A stretch of 64,000 nucleotides of DNA from contig NZ_FPAZ01000006.1 in assembly GCF_900116435.1 (NCBI RefSeq), forward strand, positions 186,001-250,000, written 5' to 3'. Source of the stretch: Pseudoalteromonas lipolytica (GTDB lineage Bacteria; Pseudomonadota; Gammaproteobacteria; Enterobacterales; Alteromonadaceae). Shown piece by piece: positions 8,646 through 16,709 of this stretch (position 1 is the first letter of the stretch; every line of letters begins with the position of its first letter). Under the pieces are notes generated by a model. The model was not told the origin of the DNA and searched no databases. It saw only the letters and a list, made by a program, of their open reading frames with translations. The translations under genes were made by a program, and so were the position numbers.

Positions 8646-10072
8646 TATTTTTCTCCAAATTGCTGATTGGATAAGTGCTGATTAGTTTTGTGTGAAGTTT
8701 GCATCGACTTATGTTCAGCATTTGAATTAGATTGAGAATGCGCAAAGAAATAGTTGATACGAGCAACTGTTTTAAGTGCGTCAACATCAATTCTTAAGGC
8801 TGATATTCTGGCATTTAATTCTGCGATTCTTGCTCGAACAACTTCGGCAAAATCGCCATCATCATTTGTGTAAGCTGTCAATGACGCTTCTGCTTGGTCA
8901 TGAGTTTGTTTAAGGAGTTGTTCTTGATAGATAGATTGCCTATCAGATAAACGCTTAAGCTGTCTAAGCTCCTTTTCCACCATACTGATCATTTGCTTTG
9001 TCAGTAATAGTTTCTCGGTTTTAATAGTCTCTGAATCTGCAATAGAAGCTGCAACTTGCTTATCTTGTCTGTTCTCGGTGAACAAGGGTAAATCAAACGT
9101 TACTCCAACAGAAAATAAATCAGCTCGGCTATCACCAGAGGGCATATTGTCACGATAGGCATAACTAGCATTAACACCCCATTGCGGCTCATATTGCTGT
9201 TTAGCTAACTCAACTGCTTTTTCTGAAGCTTTGCGTTTTATATCAATTGCAAGTATGGCTGGGTGATTCGAAAGCTCCTGAGCCAATAGATTTCTTGAGT
9301 AATTAGATGCTTTTAGGACTGTTGAATTGTTCAAATGAATTGTAGGCAACTTTTTAGAAACCCTAAACTCTAATGGTTGCGTATCAAAGTTGAATGATTC
9401 ATTCAAGCCAGCAGCATCGTAGATATGAAGCCACTCATTAAGGCGAGCGATTGTTGTTTCTAGTTTCTGCTTTTGCGAAGTTAATCGGTCATCTAACTGC
9501 ACGATTTCCAATTGAGCACGAATAACATCTTGTTGTCTGGTTTTACCAACAACATTTGAGTAGCTAGCTTTAGTAACTTCCGCCATCTGCTCAAAGAGCG
9601 CCCAATCCGCTTCAATCAATTTAATGGTTTGTTGGGCTAAGTAAGCATCTAACCATAACTGTGATACTTGGCTTATCAGTTTAGCCTTACGATCCTCTCG
9701 TAGCAGTGGAAATTTCGTTGACTCAATTTTTAATTGCTCTTGTTTAATCTTTAAACTATCACCTCTAGGAAACATTTGAGAAACACCAACCTTTAGTTGA
9801 GTCATTCCTTCCTGATCTAAGTCCCAAGTATCTGTTGGTAAATTCATTATCCCTAGTGATACTTTGGGGTCAGGCAAAGTACCTGAAGCGATACTTCTAT
9901 TTTCAACCGCGCTTTGTTTTAACCGACTCCCATGAAGCCAAGGATCATTTTGCTGAGCCAAGGTGATAGCTTGTTCAAGTGACACTACTTTCTCAGCTTG
10001 AGCTGAGAATACAGACAAGCCGAGCATTAGCGAAGTTGAAAGTAGAGTAAGGCTTGAAACATTTAATCTCAT
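8645..10072 (-). CDS. cusC: TolC/CusC-family outer-membrane efflux protein
   Basis: A 475-residue protein with an N-terminal signal peptide (cleavage near AQA, residue 26) and two long alpha-helical repeats typical of outer-membrane factors (PF02321). It opens SLEQAITLAQQNDPWLHGSRLKQ, a common OMF start. It forms the trimeric exit duct for CusAB. Unlike E. coli CusC there is no lipobox Cys after the signal peptide, so it is closer to CzcC-like forms of the family. The last 30 residues are rich in His, Gln, Asn and Ser, which could bind metal or simply be disordered. It overlaps cusB and the DUF411 gene by 1 bp each, consistent with one polycistronic message. Confidence 0.9.
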   Translation of the reverse strand: MRLNVSSLTLLSTSLMLGLSVFSAQAEKVVSLEQAITLAQQNDPWLHGSRLKQSAVENRSIASGTLPDPKVSLGIMNLPTDTWDLDQEGMTQLKVGVSQMFPRGDSLKIKQEQLKIESTKFPLLREDRKAKLISQVSQLWLDAYLAQQTIKLIEADWALFEQMAEVTKASYSNVVGKTRQQDVIRAQLEIVQLDDRLTSQKQKLETTIARLNEWLHIYDAAGLNESFNFDTQPLEFRVSKKLPTIHLNNSTVLKASNYSRNLLAQELSNHPAILAIDIKRKASEKAVELAKQQYEPQWGVNASYAYRDNMPSGDSRADLFSVGVTFDLPLFTENRQDKQVAASIADSETIKTEKLLLTKQMISMVEKELRQLKRLSDRQSIYQEQLLKQTHDQAEASLTAYTNDDGDFAEVVRARIAELNARISALRIDVDALKTVARINYFFAHSQSNSNAEHKSMQTSHKTNQHLSNQQFGEK

Positions 10073-10569
10073 TAGAATTGCTCCTCATAAGCCTTAACTT
10101 CTGCATATACTTTACTCGTTCCATCTTTAAATAAAATTAATACGTTATATGACATAAAGCGGTCGCCGACTTCCATACCCGGAGAGCCAACAGGCATTGC
10201 TGGGACAGATAATCCAATCGCATTGGGGTGCTCTTCTGACAAGAACTGCTGAATAAACTTAGCCGGTACATGACCTTCAAAGGCAAACCCATTTCTACTC
10301 ACTGCCGTGTGGCATGAACGGTAATTAGGTTTGATACCATACTTAGTTTTGATGTTGCCGATGTTTCGGAAATCTTTGGAATGCGCAACGATCCCTTTGT
10401 CTTCAATATGAGTTATCCATTTTTTACAACACCCACAAGTTGGGGTTTTATAAACGATTAACTCCAAAGGTGTTACGTCGTTATTGTGTGCATGCTTATG
10501 TTCATTAGCGTTTGCAAACGCAGGTGAAAGCAGCATTACAACTGCTATTTTTAAATACTTATTGATCAT
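10072..10569 (-). CDS. DUF411 family periplasmic metal-binding protein
   Basis: A 165-residue secreted protein (signal peptide ending near FANA). After a short His-rich segment (EHKHAHNN) comes the DUF411 core: VYKTPTCGCCKKWITHIE with a CxCC metal/thiol motif, then a conserved SCHTAV and the MPVGSPGME segment. DUF411 proteins occur widely in copper and silver resistance operons, where some are called CopG, and are thought to bind or reduce copper in the periplasm. It is the first gene of the overlapping cus cluster; 107 bp separate it from the small metal-binding protein upstream. Family call is firm, molecular role less so. Confidence 0.9.
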   Translation of the reverse strand: MINKYLKIAVVMLLSPAFANANEHKHAHNNDVTPLELIVYKTPTCGCCKKWITHIEDKGIVAHSKDFRNIGNIKTKYGIKPNYRSCHTAVSRNGFAFEGHVPAKFIQQFLSEEHPNAIGLSVPAMPVGSPGMEVGDRFMSYNVLILFKDGTSKVYAEVKAYEEQF

Positions 10570-10676
10570 TTTTGCCCCCAGACGTCGCTGGAAAATAGCT
10601 ATAGCGCTACGACGCTATATTGACTAACAGAAAAATTAATTACATGTGTGCGAAATTTGGACGCACTAATCCTGTA

Positions 10677-11030
10677 TTAGGCAAAAATTGGTGGACGATA
10701 AAGGGAAGTGGAAATTGAATGAGGTTGTTTAGATTGCATAGCAGCTACAGATTCACTCAATATTTGAATATCTGTCGAGTCAACACTGGAATTTAGGACT
10801 GTCGTAGATGAGCAAGCATTTGCAGGACAAATACATTCAACGTCACAACAATCTTCTGATTGACCATTACTGCTTTTATTCATATCACCATGATCCATGT
10901 TCATGTTCATGTGTGATTCATGAGAACCTGATGACATTTCGCAAGGCATAGCAGAATACGCAAATGCTTGCCCTACAAAGGCAAACAGCATAAGCGTTAT
11001 CACTAAGACTTTTGAAAATGCTTTAGACAT
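10677..11030 (-). CDS. Small secreted Met/His/Cys-rich putative copper-binding protein
   Basis: A 117-residue protein with a signal peptide (VLVITLMLFAFVGQAFAYS). The mature part is dense in metal ligands: ESHMNMNMDHGDMNK and then SEDCCDVECICPANACS, giving six Cys within about 16 residues plus repeated Met/His. This resembles small CopL-like or similar copper-inducible proteins that precede cop operons; I recognise the type, not a named family with certainty. It is first in the copper transcript and faces the 156-bp gap that should hold the promoter. A role as periplasmic copper buffer is inference from composition and position. Confidence 0.7.
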   Translation of the reverse strand: MSKAFSKVLVITLMLFAFVGQAFAYSAMPCEMSSGSHESHMNMNMDHGDMNKSSNGQSEDCCDVECICPANACSSTTVLNSSVDSTDIQILSESVAAMQSKQPHSISTSLYRPPIFA

Positions 11031-11186
11031 AAAATTCTCATAAAAATATACATGTCTATGCTAATACAAATTTTCGAATAAGTAAATTGATGTCATGTAA
11101 ACATTTATGAATATTTGACTAACGTCAACTTTTTCAAAGAGGTAAGTGACAAATAATAATCTCATCAGACTTCTTATCTTCGTTAT
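11031..11186 (-). promoter_or_regulatory. Likely promoter region of the copper operon
   Basis: This 156-bp AT-rich gap precedes the first gene of the copper cluster. It contains a direct repeat GTAAA-N10-GTAAA on the plus strand (11082-11101), a shape often used by OmpR-type response regulators. No clear CueR/MerR-type dyad or CusR palindrome was found. The gap is also the end of the upstream unknown gene, so part of it may be 3' untranslated sequence. No copper regulator gene lies in the window; it may lie beyond the left edge. Confidence 0.35.
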
Positions 11187-11534
11187 TCAATGGCTTTTAT
11201 TTTGAGACTTAAGTTGCTCTCTCATTTCTAAAACTCGATCTACCGAATAAGCTCCCGCCCTCATAACAACCAGTTCAACAAACGAAATATCAATTAACTT
11301 ATGGTCAGCATCAATCACATAACAACTCTCACTATGTGTGTATATTTCTAACTTATCCTCATCAGCAGATTTGCTAACAATCTTTGAAGTTACCATTTGC
11401 TCAAATGGCCGAAATCTGAATGTTTCATCGTCAATAACAACCCCTGACAAAAACTCCCCAAGAAATGATTTTTCAAAGTCTTTATAGTCATAGACCGAGA
11501 GTATGTAAGCATCCTTTAAATATGTTTTGTCCAT
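11187..11534 (-). CDS. Hypothetical protein, paralogue of its upstream neighbour
   Basis: A 115-residue acidic, probably cytoplasmic protein with no signal peptide or membrane helix. I do not recognise a named family. Its C-terminal half aligns by eye with the 105-residue protein encoded 13 bp upstream: both have a Y(V/I)(I/L)DA core and end with YS....(V/L)LE(M/L)RE(Q/M)L. The two are therefore probably an old tandem duplication. Same strand and short spacing suggest co-transcription with the three other unknown genes further upstream. Confidence 0.6.
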   Translation of the reverse strand: MDKTYLKDAYILSVYDYKDFEKSFLGEFLSGVVIDDETFRFRPFEQMVTSKIVSKSADEDKLEIYTHSESCYVIDADHKLIDISFVELVVMRAGAYSVDRVLEMREQLKSQNKSH

Positions 11535-11547
11535 TTGTTACTCCCTA

Positions 11548-11865
11548 CTAATAGCCAGCAGGGAGCATTTCTCGCAACTCTAATAGCTCATTTGGAGAGT
11601 ACATACACTCATGCATTAAATTGAACTCAAATACATCTACATCAAACTTTTGGGGTTCTGCATCTAAGATATAAAAGTCAGCACCAAAAGTTCTATATTC
11701 AGGACCGTTTACTTCCATGACTTTCGTGGAAAACAAAGCCTCACCTTTTTTACCGTTCTTACTATCCTCAGCAAAAGTAGCGTAAAGCACCTGTTCAACC
11801 TTATCTTCTAAGTCAGATTTAATTGAGATAAGTGTTGCGTTAGTTAGTTTTACTCTTGGTCTCAT
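11548..11865 (-). CDS. Hypothetical protein, paralogue of its downstream neighbour
   Basis: A 105-residue protein opening MRPRVKLTNATLISIKSDLEDK, with no secretion signal or membrane segment. No function recognised. Its segment FYILDAEPQKFDVDVFEF and its end YSPNELLELREML match the equivalent parts of the next gene (YVIDADHKLIDISFVEL and YSVDRVLEMREQL). It overlaps the 345-residue upstream gene by 4 bp, so it is translationally coupled to it. The four-gene group has the look of accessory cargo. Confidence 0.6.
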   Translation of the reverse strand: MRPRVKLTNATLISIKSDLEDKVEQVLYATFAEDSKNGKKGEALFSTKVMEVNGPEYRTFGADFYILDAEPQKFDVDVFEFNLMHECMYSPNELLELREMLPAGY

Positions 11866-12899
11866 GCTTTTGCTTCCTTCTTATCTTCTAGGCAAAACGG
11901 GCGGAAAAAACTAAGGTACTTAACTCCATTAACTTTTAGTAAATTGTTGTCAGCATCAAAATGTGACAGAACGCTAGACTGATACAACGAAATATATTTT
12001 TCATAATCGATGGTGTTAAAAAAATTGGTATCGACACGTCGTGCATGGAAAACAAGAGCTTGCTGATCGATACGAACAATGAACTTTTGATCACCATCTA
12101 GATTTTTAACCTGTAGACATAAATCAGGTTTGTGCCAATCAGATACAAAGGAAGGAATCAGTGGGAAGCCATATACCAAATAGCGCATACCTTCGATTTT
12201 GAAGGTTGTTGGATTGAACTGAGCCTTATTTACTTTGCCGCTACGGAATAATTCAAGTGTCAACACCAGCCAGTGCTCATGCTTAGAAAATGTATTTCCT
12301 TCAGAAATACAGCCTTCGAACTCACTATCATGGTTTACATGATTGATGTACATGTATTTTTTAATGTCATTCAAGGAAAGCTTTTCAACCGGAAACTTTG
12401 AAGCTATGAGCCTGAAATAACAACCATGAACTTTTAAATCTGCATATTGAACTATCAACGGATCATCAAAAGCATCGAAATATGGTCGCCACTCCAGCCT
12501 AAAGTCAGCACCAGTGTTTACAATAAACTTGGCATCTTCTGGCAACCCTAATACTTGGTATATCACTGAAACTAACTCTAATGTTTCGATATCTACCAGC
12601 ATCAGGCTTTCAATACGGTTTGCCATTGACTCAATTTCTTTATGAAGCGATTCAATAATTTCTTGATCATCGTATTCATTGATCATTAAGTATTTCAGGG
12701 AATCGTGCTTTAGAATTGAATCCAGTTTTTTCTGTTCAAATGCTTCAGTGAGGCTATTATGGGTATCAGAAAAATGAGGGCAGTTATAAACACCTCTAGC
12801 CCACAGGCCTTGGGCGTAAAGATCAGGAAACTCTAATAACTCAGCAAACTCTTTTGCTTGTTTATTGAGTTTATTCTTTAATTGATAAAGTGAGATCAT
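11862..12899 (-). CDS. Hypothetical protein with N-terminal helical 'KQAKxxAxLL' segment
   Basis: A 345-residue probably cytoplasmic protein. The first 40 residues (LKNKLNKQAKEFAELLEF, then AQGLWARGVYNC) resemble the short helical domain found at the start of some bacterial hypothetical and glyoxalase-like proteins, typically written KAQAKRLxxxL...LALxxLAxxxGFxDWxxL. The same pattern starts the 132-residue-class gene just upstream. The remaining 300 residues, which include YFRLIASKFPVEKLSLNDIKK and a late region with FRPFCLEDKKEAKA, are not recognised. It ends overlapping the 105-residue gene by 4 bp. Confidence 0.6.
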   Translation of the reverse strand: MISLYQLKNKLNKQAKEFAELLEFPDLYAQGLWARGVYNCPHFSDTHNSLTEAFEQKKLDSILKHDSLKYLMINEYDDQEIIESLHKEIESMANRIESLMLVDIETLELVSVIYQVLGLPEDAKFIVNTGADFRLEWRPYFDAFDDPLIVQYADLKVHGCYFRLIASKFPVEKLSLNDIKKYMYINHVNHDSEFEGCISEGNTFSKHEHWLVLTLELFRSGKVNKAQFNPTTFKIEGMRYLVYGFPLIPSFVSDWHKPDLCLQVKNLDGDQKFIVRIDQQALVFHARRVDTNFFNTIDYEKYISLYQSSVLSHFDADNNLLKVNGVKYLSFFRPFCLEDKKEAKA

Positions 12900-13107
12900 T
12901 TAGTTCTCCAAACAACTTTCTAATAAACAATGGCCTACCAACACATTGCTTTATTTATTGTTCAAATAACCAAATTTTTACGGATGCTCCGCTTCACTGT
13001 TCACGTTTTTCAAGGCGAAAAACATGTGTAGGCGTAGGCTGTCCGTTCAGCCTTCTTATTATAATATCGCCAAAAAACAAAATGACAACTTACGTATTTG
13101 TACAACT
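12900..13107. other. Intergenic gap with a short hairpin
   Basis: This 208-bp gap lies between two unknown minus-strand genes. It holds an inverted repeat AGGCTG-TCCGTT-CAGCCT at about 13033-13050 flanked by AT-rich sequence; there is no proper T-tract on the minus strand, so it is not a clear terminator. The promoter for the 345-residue gene probably lies here. Confidence 0.4.
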
Positions 13108-13470
13108 TTAGGTAGATATTTTGAGTTTGAACTCTGAAAAGCTAAGCCCAAACAAGGATACGACCATCTCTTCATTTATATTGGAGCCGGGAAATTTTTT
13201 TTCAAAATTTCCAATAATGCTATCTAGGTGGCTAGCTAATATTTTTACTAAAAATATTTCCGAGTTTGGTGAGAGTGCAGACAGTGCTATCAATGGGTTG
13301 TCAAAGGATTCAGCTTTTATTTTTACTAGTAAATCGCTGTAACTGTCACAGCCATATAGACAAATAGCTGCCCCTTCTTGGGCTTGTCCAAGGGGAATAG
13401 TTAATAATTTAGATAATCGTTTTGCCTGCCTTTTTATATTTACTAGCAGGTCTTCTTTTTTAAAAGACAT
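13108..13470 (-). CDS. Hypothetical protein sharing the helical N-terminal segment
   Basis: About 120 residues from the ATG at 13470 (MSFKKEDLLVNIKRQAKRLSKLL). A GTG 36 bp further upstream is in frame but has no ribosome site and its extra residues look untranslated. The N-terminus (NIKRQAKRLSKLLTIPLGQAQEGAAICLYGC) matches the pattern in the 345-residue neighbour (NKLNKQAKEFAELLEFPDLYAQGLWARGVYNC). No function recognised. The C-terminal half is predicted helical and acidic. Confidence 0.55.
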   Translation of the reverse strand: MSFKKEDLLVNIKRQAKRLSKLLTIPLGQAQEGAAICLYGCDSYSDLLVKIKAESFDNPLIALSALSPNSEIFLVKILASHLDSIIGNFEKKFPGSNINEEMVVSLFGLSFSEFKLKIST

Positions 13471-13595
13471 CAATACACCAAAAAACGGCAACGCTAGGCC
13501 ACGCACCTATGTCACTCAGTTTTTATGTGAATATTTAATCTTTTAGTTCAGAGTAAATCCATTTCGTCCTGTTTTCGTGGGAACGGGCTTCTCTG

Positions 13596-13620
13596 AAAAG
13601 CCACTGCAAAAAGCAGTGGC
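13596..13620 (-). terminator. Rho-independent terminator of the intact phoH gene
   Basis: An 8-bp perfect stem GCCACTGC / GCAGTGGC with a 5-nt loop, followed on the minus strand by TTTTC. It lies 45 bp after the stop of the 460-residue PhoH gene. Confidence 0.75.
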
Positions 13621-13664
13621 CATTGTCGCAATATTATAAGGAAATGTGAATGGTAGTTTGATGC

Positions 13665-15047
13665 CTACATATTCTTTTCAGTGAATTCAGCCAAGCTACT
13701 ACGCTCTACTTCATCAAAAATCAGCACTGATCCTTTTTCATAATGACGAAACACATTAACAGCCGCACTTGCACCAGAAGAAGCAGGTGTTACAAACTTA
13801 TCGTCAATCTGGGCTAGGTTGCCCAATACGATTGTCCGACAATTTTTGCCACCGCGACTAAGCATTCCTTTAATTTGAGCACGGGTCATATTTTGTGCTT
13901 CATCAATTATTAAAACAGCATCGTCTATTGAACGGCCACGAAAATAAGCCATACTGGTAAATTCTATATTAGCTCTTTCGATCACATGTTCAACTGTAGC
14001 GTGAATATTTCCTTCATGATTATCATCCGAGTGCATCGAAATTAATGCGTCAGTAATACCTGCCAGAAGAGGCATTGATTTTTCAGTTAAATCCCCCGGT
14101 AAGAATCCCGGATCGTCGTCCATAAAGTCTCTGGAGCGCACCACAACGATTTTTTTGTACTTTTTCAACTCCAATACTTGATGCAGCGCCGAAGCAACTG
14201 CCAAAAAAGTTTTTCCGGAGCCAGCAGGACCAAGGATGATATTTAAATCATAGTAAGTGTCTGTTAATTGGCTTAAAGCTACCGCCTGACGCTGGTTTTT
14301 AGGCAATATGCCCCATATCTTTTCTTGCTTACGCGGCAATAATTTTGTGTATACCTCAGTATCTGTTACTTCTGAAATCCGGCCAATGTGTCCGGCTTCA
14401 TCGTACCAATACATGTTTGGCTGAACTTCATCGTTGAACAAGCTTATTGGGAATGTATAAACCTCTCCTGAGACTTTGAAATCTTTATCTGATTCAATTC
14501 GATCAAAAAGATCGCCTTCAAAAGCCTGTACTCCTGTGTATAAAAGATCAATATCTGATATTTGATTATCTACGGCAACGTCCTCAGCCCTAACCCCAAC
14601 TGTTCGAGCTTTCAATCGCATATTAATATCACGGCTAACAATTGTTACGTCTTTATTGAGTTCTTTTTGAAGATATAAAGCATAATTAATTATTCTGTTA
14701 TCAGCATCACTTCCTATCCCGTGCTTTAACTCCTTAGCCAGATCCAATTGAGTGTCAATTCCAATGAAAAGCTTTCCTCTCTGGGCTGTTTCGGTAGATG
14801 GTAAAGGAATACCTATTTCCATTTCCTCGGCTGTATGTCCATTTATAATGTCTTCAAGCATTCTAATGCACATACGGGCATCGGCACTTACCGATTTATT
14901 AGTTCTTTCTTTCAGGTTATCAAGCTCTTCAAGGACAGTTAGACAGATGTAAATATCATCTTTGTAGCTAAAAATAGATTTTGGATCATGTACTAATGCA
15001 GATGTGTCTAGTACACGAGGATTTCGATTATCAATAGAGCTTTTCAT
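13665..15047 (-). CDS. PIN-PhoH family ATPase (intact, divergent copy)
   Basis: The ATG at 15047 is preceded by GGGAGG seven bases upstream and overlaps the stop of the neighbouring phoH by one base (TAATG), so I prefer it to the in-frame start at 15062. About 460 residues: a PIN-like nuclease domain with RVLDTSALVHDP and later Asp residues (about 10-150), a linker, then the PhoH ATPase with Walker A GPAGSGKT near 277 and Walker B LIIDEAQN near 382, ending RSSLAEFTEKNM as full-length members do. PhoH2-type proteins are RNA helicase/ribonucleases. Identity to the neighbouring phoH is only moderate by eye, so it is not a recent duplicate. Probably arrived with the accessory block. Confidence 0.88.
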   Translation of the reverse strand: MKSSIDNRNPRVLDTSALVHDPKSIFSYKDDIYICLTVLEELDNLKERTNKSVSADARMCIRMLEDIINGHTAEEMEIGIPLPSTETAQRGKLFIGIDTQLDLAKELKHGIGSDADNRIINYALYLQKELNKDVTIVSRDINMRLKARTVGVRAEDVAVDNQISDIDLLYTGVQAFEGDLFDRIESDKDFKVSGEVYTFPISLFNDEVQPNMYWYDEAGHIGRISEVTDTEVYTKLLPRKQEKIWGILPKNQRQAVALSQLTDTYYDLNIILGPAGSGKTFLAVASALHQVLELKKYKKIVVVRSRDFMDDDPGFLPGDLTEKSMPLLAGITDALISMHSDDNHEGNIHATVEHVIERANIEFTSMAYFRGRSIDDAVLIIDEAQNMTRAQIKGMLSRGGKNCRTIVLGNLAQIDDKFVTPASSGASAAVNVFRHYEKGSVLIFDEVERSSLAEFTEKNM

Positions 15048-16411
15048 TACGCAGCCTCCCAAAAGATTGAATCGTTGCTAGGCTTTGTGTTGTACTTTTC
15101 TTGTAAATTACAAATTTTGAGTAAAGGTTTATTGTTGAGAGACTGCTCAGAGTAGCTAAGGTAATCAATTTTTTTGGAAATTCTTTTTACTTTTTCTACA
15201 GGCCAATAAAAACAAGGGGGTAAAAACTTTAAAATACCCCCAATTCGGGGTTGTAAAATCACCACGGCATTTTGAATACTTCTTCCTCGCATAAAGTTAA
15301 CCGACTTAAACTGCATGTTGGCTTTTTCCATAATGTAGTTGCGACTAGATACCGGGTTTTCATCGCCTTTGTGTAACACTTCTAGGGTATCGGTTATGGC
15401 AGCAAGCCAAGGGGCCATTTTCTCTTCTTCGGTACCAGGTAAAAAGCCTATTGATTCAGCTATTTCGGGGGTATTTCGGGTTACGATAACTTTATCGTAA
15501 ATGCCTTTTTCAATAATCATTTCAAGTGCGCTGGCAAGGGCAAGTAGAGTTTTACCACAGCCTGCAGGGCCGGTTAAAATAACCAGTTCAATAGTTGGGT
15601 CTAGTAAAGCATCAAGCGCCATGCCTTGGTACACATTTTTTGGCTTAACGCCCCACGCAGTTTGGTTCATTAGACGTTCGACACTAATGTCTTTTAAAGT
15701 AATGGTTTTATCGTCGTAGCTTTTTACTCGTGCCGCAAAATGGTCGCTGCTATCAAGTATATACTCGTTATAAAACACATCACTTATGGTACTCTTTGCT
15801 ATATGATGGTAAGTGTCGCGTCCTTGTTGCTCAGTTTCACACTCACCGACATGTTGCCAAAAATCACCTTCTATTTTTTTGTAGCCGCTGGTTAATAGCG
15901 CAATATCATCAATTAATTGGTCTGTGCGATAGTCTTCAACAAACTTCAGCCCTGCTCCTTTCGCTTTAAGGCGCATGTTGATGTCTTTGGTAACTAGCAC
16001 AACTTTGCTATCACTGTGCTGTTTTTGTAAATGTACCGCGCAGTTAATTATGCGGTGATCATTTTCGTTGCCTGGTAACCCTGAAATGCTATCGGCAAAT
16101 AAATGGTCATTGACAATAATTAAACGACCGCGAGACTCTGTTTTCGCCTTTTTATTACTTGGCAACGCGACACCTTGCAACATTTGCTCTGGTGAGGCGT
16201 CTTTGAGTATTTCATCCAAACCACGAATTGCAACACGAGCATCACGGCTAACATCATGTTTTCTATCCTTTATATGATCGAGCTCTTCTAATACGGTCAT
16301 CGGGACAACAACATCGTGTTCTTGAAAAGATAAATAAGCGAGGGGTTCGTGGAGTAAGACATTGGTATCGAGCACATACATTTTACTATCAAGGTTCGAA
16401 GCTTTTTCCAT
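15047..16411 (-). pseudogene. PIN-PhoH family ATPase, 3' end replaced; likely inactive
   Basis: Residues 1-386 are a good PIN-PhoH protein: PIN domain with YVLDTNVLLHEP, Walker A GPAGCGKT near 284, and the conserved MRGRSIQNAVVIL that leads into Walker B. There the family continues with DE.QN, but this frame reads QPRIGGILKFLPP and about 65 unrelated residues before the stop. Walker B and the C-terminal part of the ATPase are therefore missing, so ATP hydrolysis should fail; the PIN nuclease part might still fold. The switch falls at about 15253/15254. Divergent position beside rapA suggests this is the resident gene and that the accessory block joined here. Confidence 0.82.
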
Positions 16412-16709
16412 AGCACTTTCCTTACGTTTTATGATTTTTATGCTATACCCAATTAACTAAACAAGCAGCGATTAAAGCGGTTATTTATTTGTTAGGTATA
16501 TACTCAGTTTAGTCTATTTGCAGCAAAAGTCCTTTTTATGACAGCCAAAATTACAATTATTTAAGTGGTTAAAATACATACAAAATTTACCTGTAATATT
16601 GACTTAAAAAGGTTGACTAAATTTAATTGTGTGCGGCGAGTTTACTGCCTTGAAGTAGCCTGATGTTACAGGTAACATAGCCGCCTTTTTCTTCATAGAC
16701 GAGACATAC
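16412..16709. promoter_or_regulatory. Divergent promoter region of phoH and rapA
   Basis: A 298-bp AT-rich gap between oppositely oriented genes. Towards rapA there are two TTGACT elements 15 bp apart near 16598-16620 and a TTTAAT -10 candidate just after. A perfect inverted repeat ATGTTAC-AG-GTAACAT sits at 16663-16678, between the presumed start site and the rapA ATG, where a repressor or an RNA hairpin could act. Confidence 0.4.

Noticed and set aside
11082..11101. GTAAA-N10-GTAAA as a CpxR or CopR box for the copper operon
   Set aside because: The spacing is outside the CpxR range and the match to known copper-responsive boxes is weak, so it is only mentioned in the promoter entry.
13033..13050. 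Hairpin as terminator or attC-like recombination site
   Set aside because: No T-run on the relevant strand and none of the paired core sites (GTTRRRY/RYYYAAC) expected of an integron attC.
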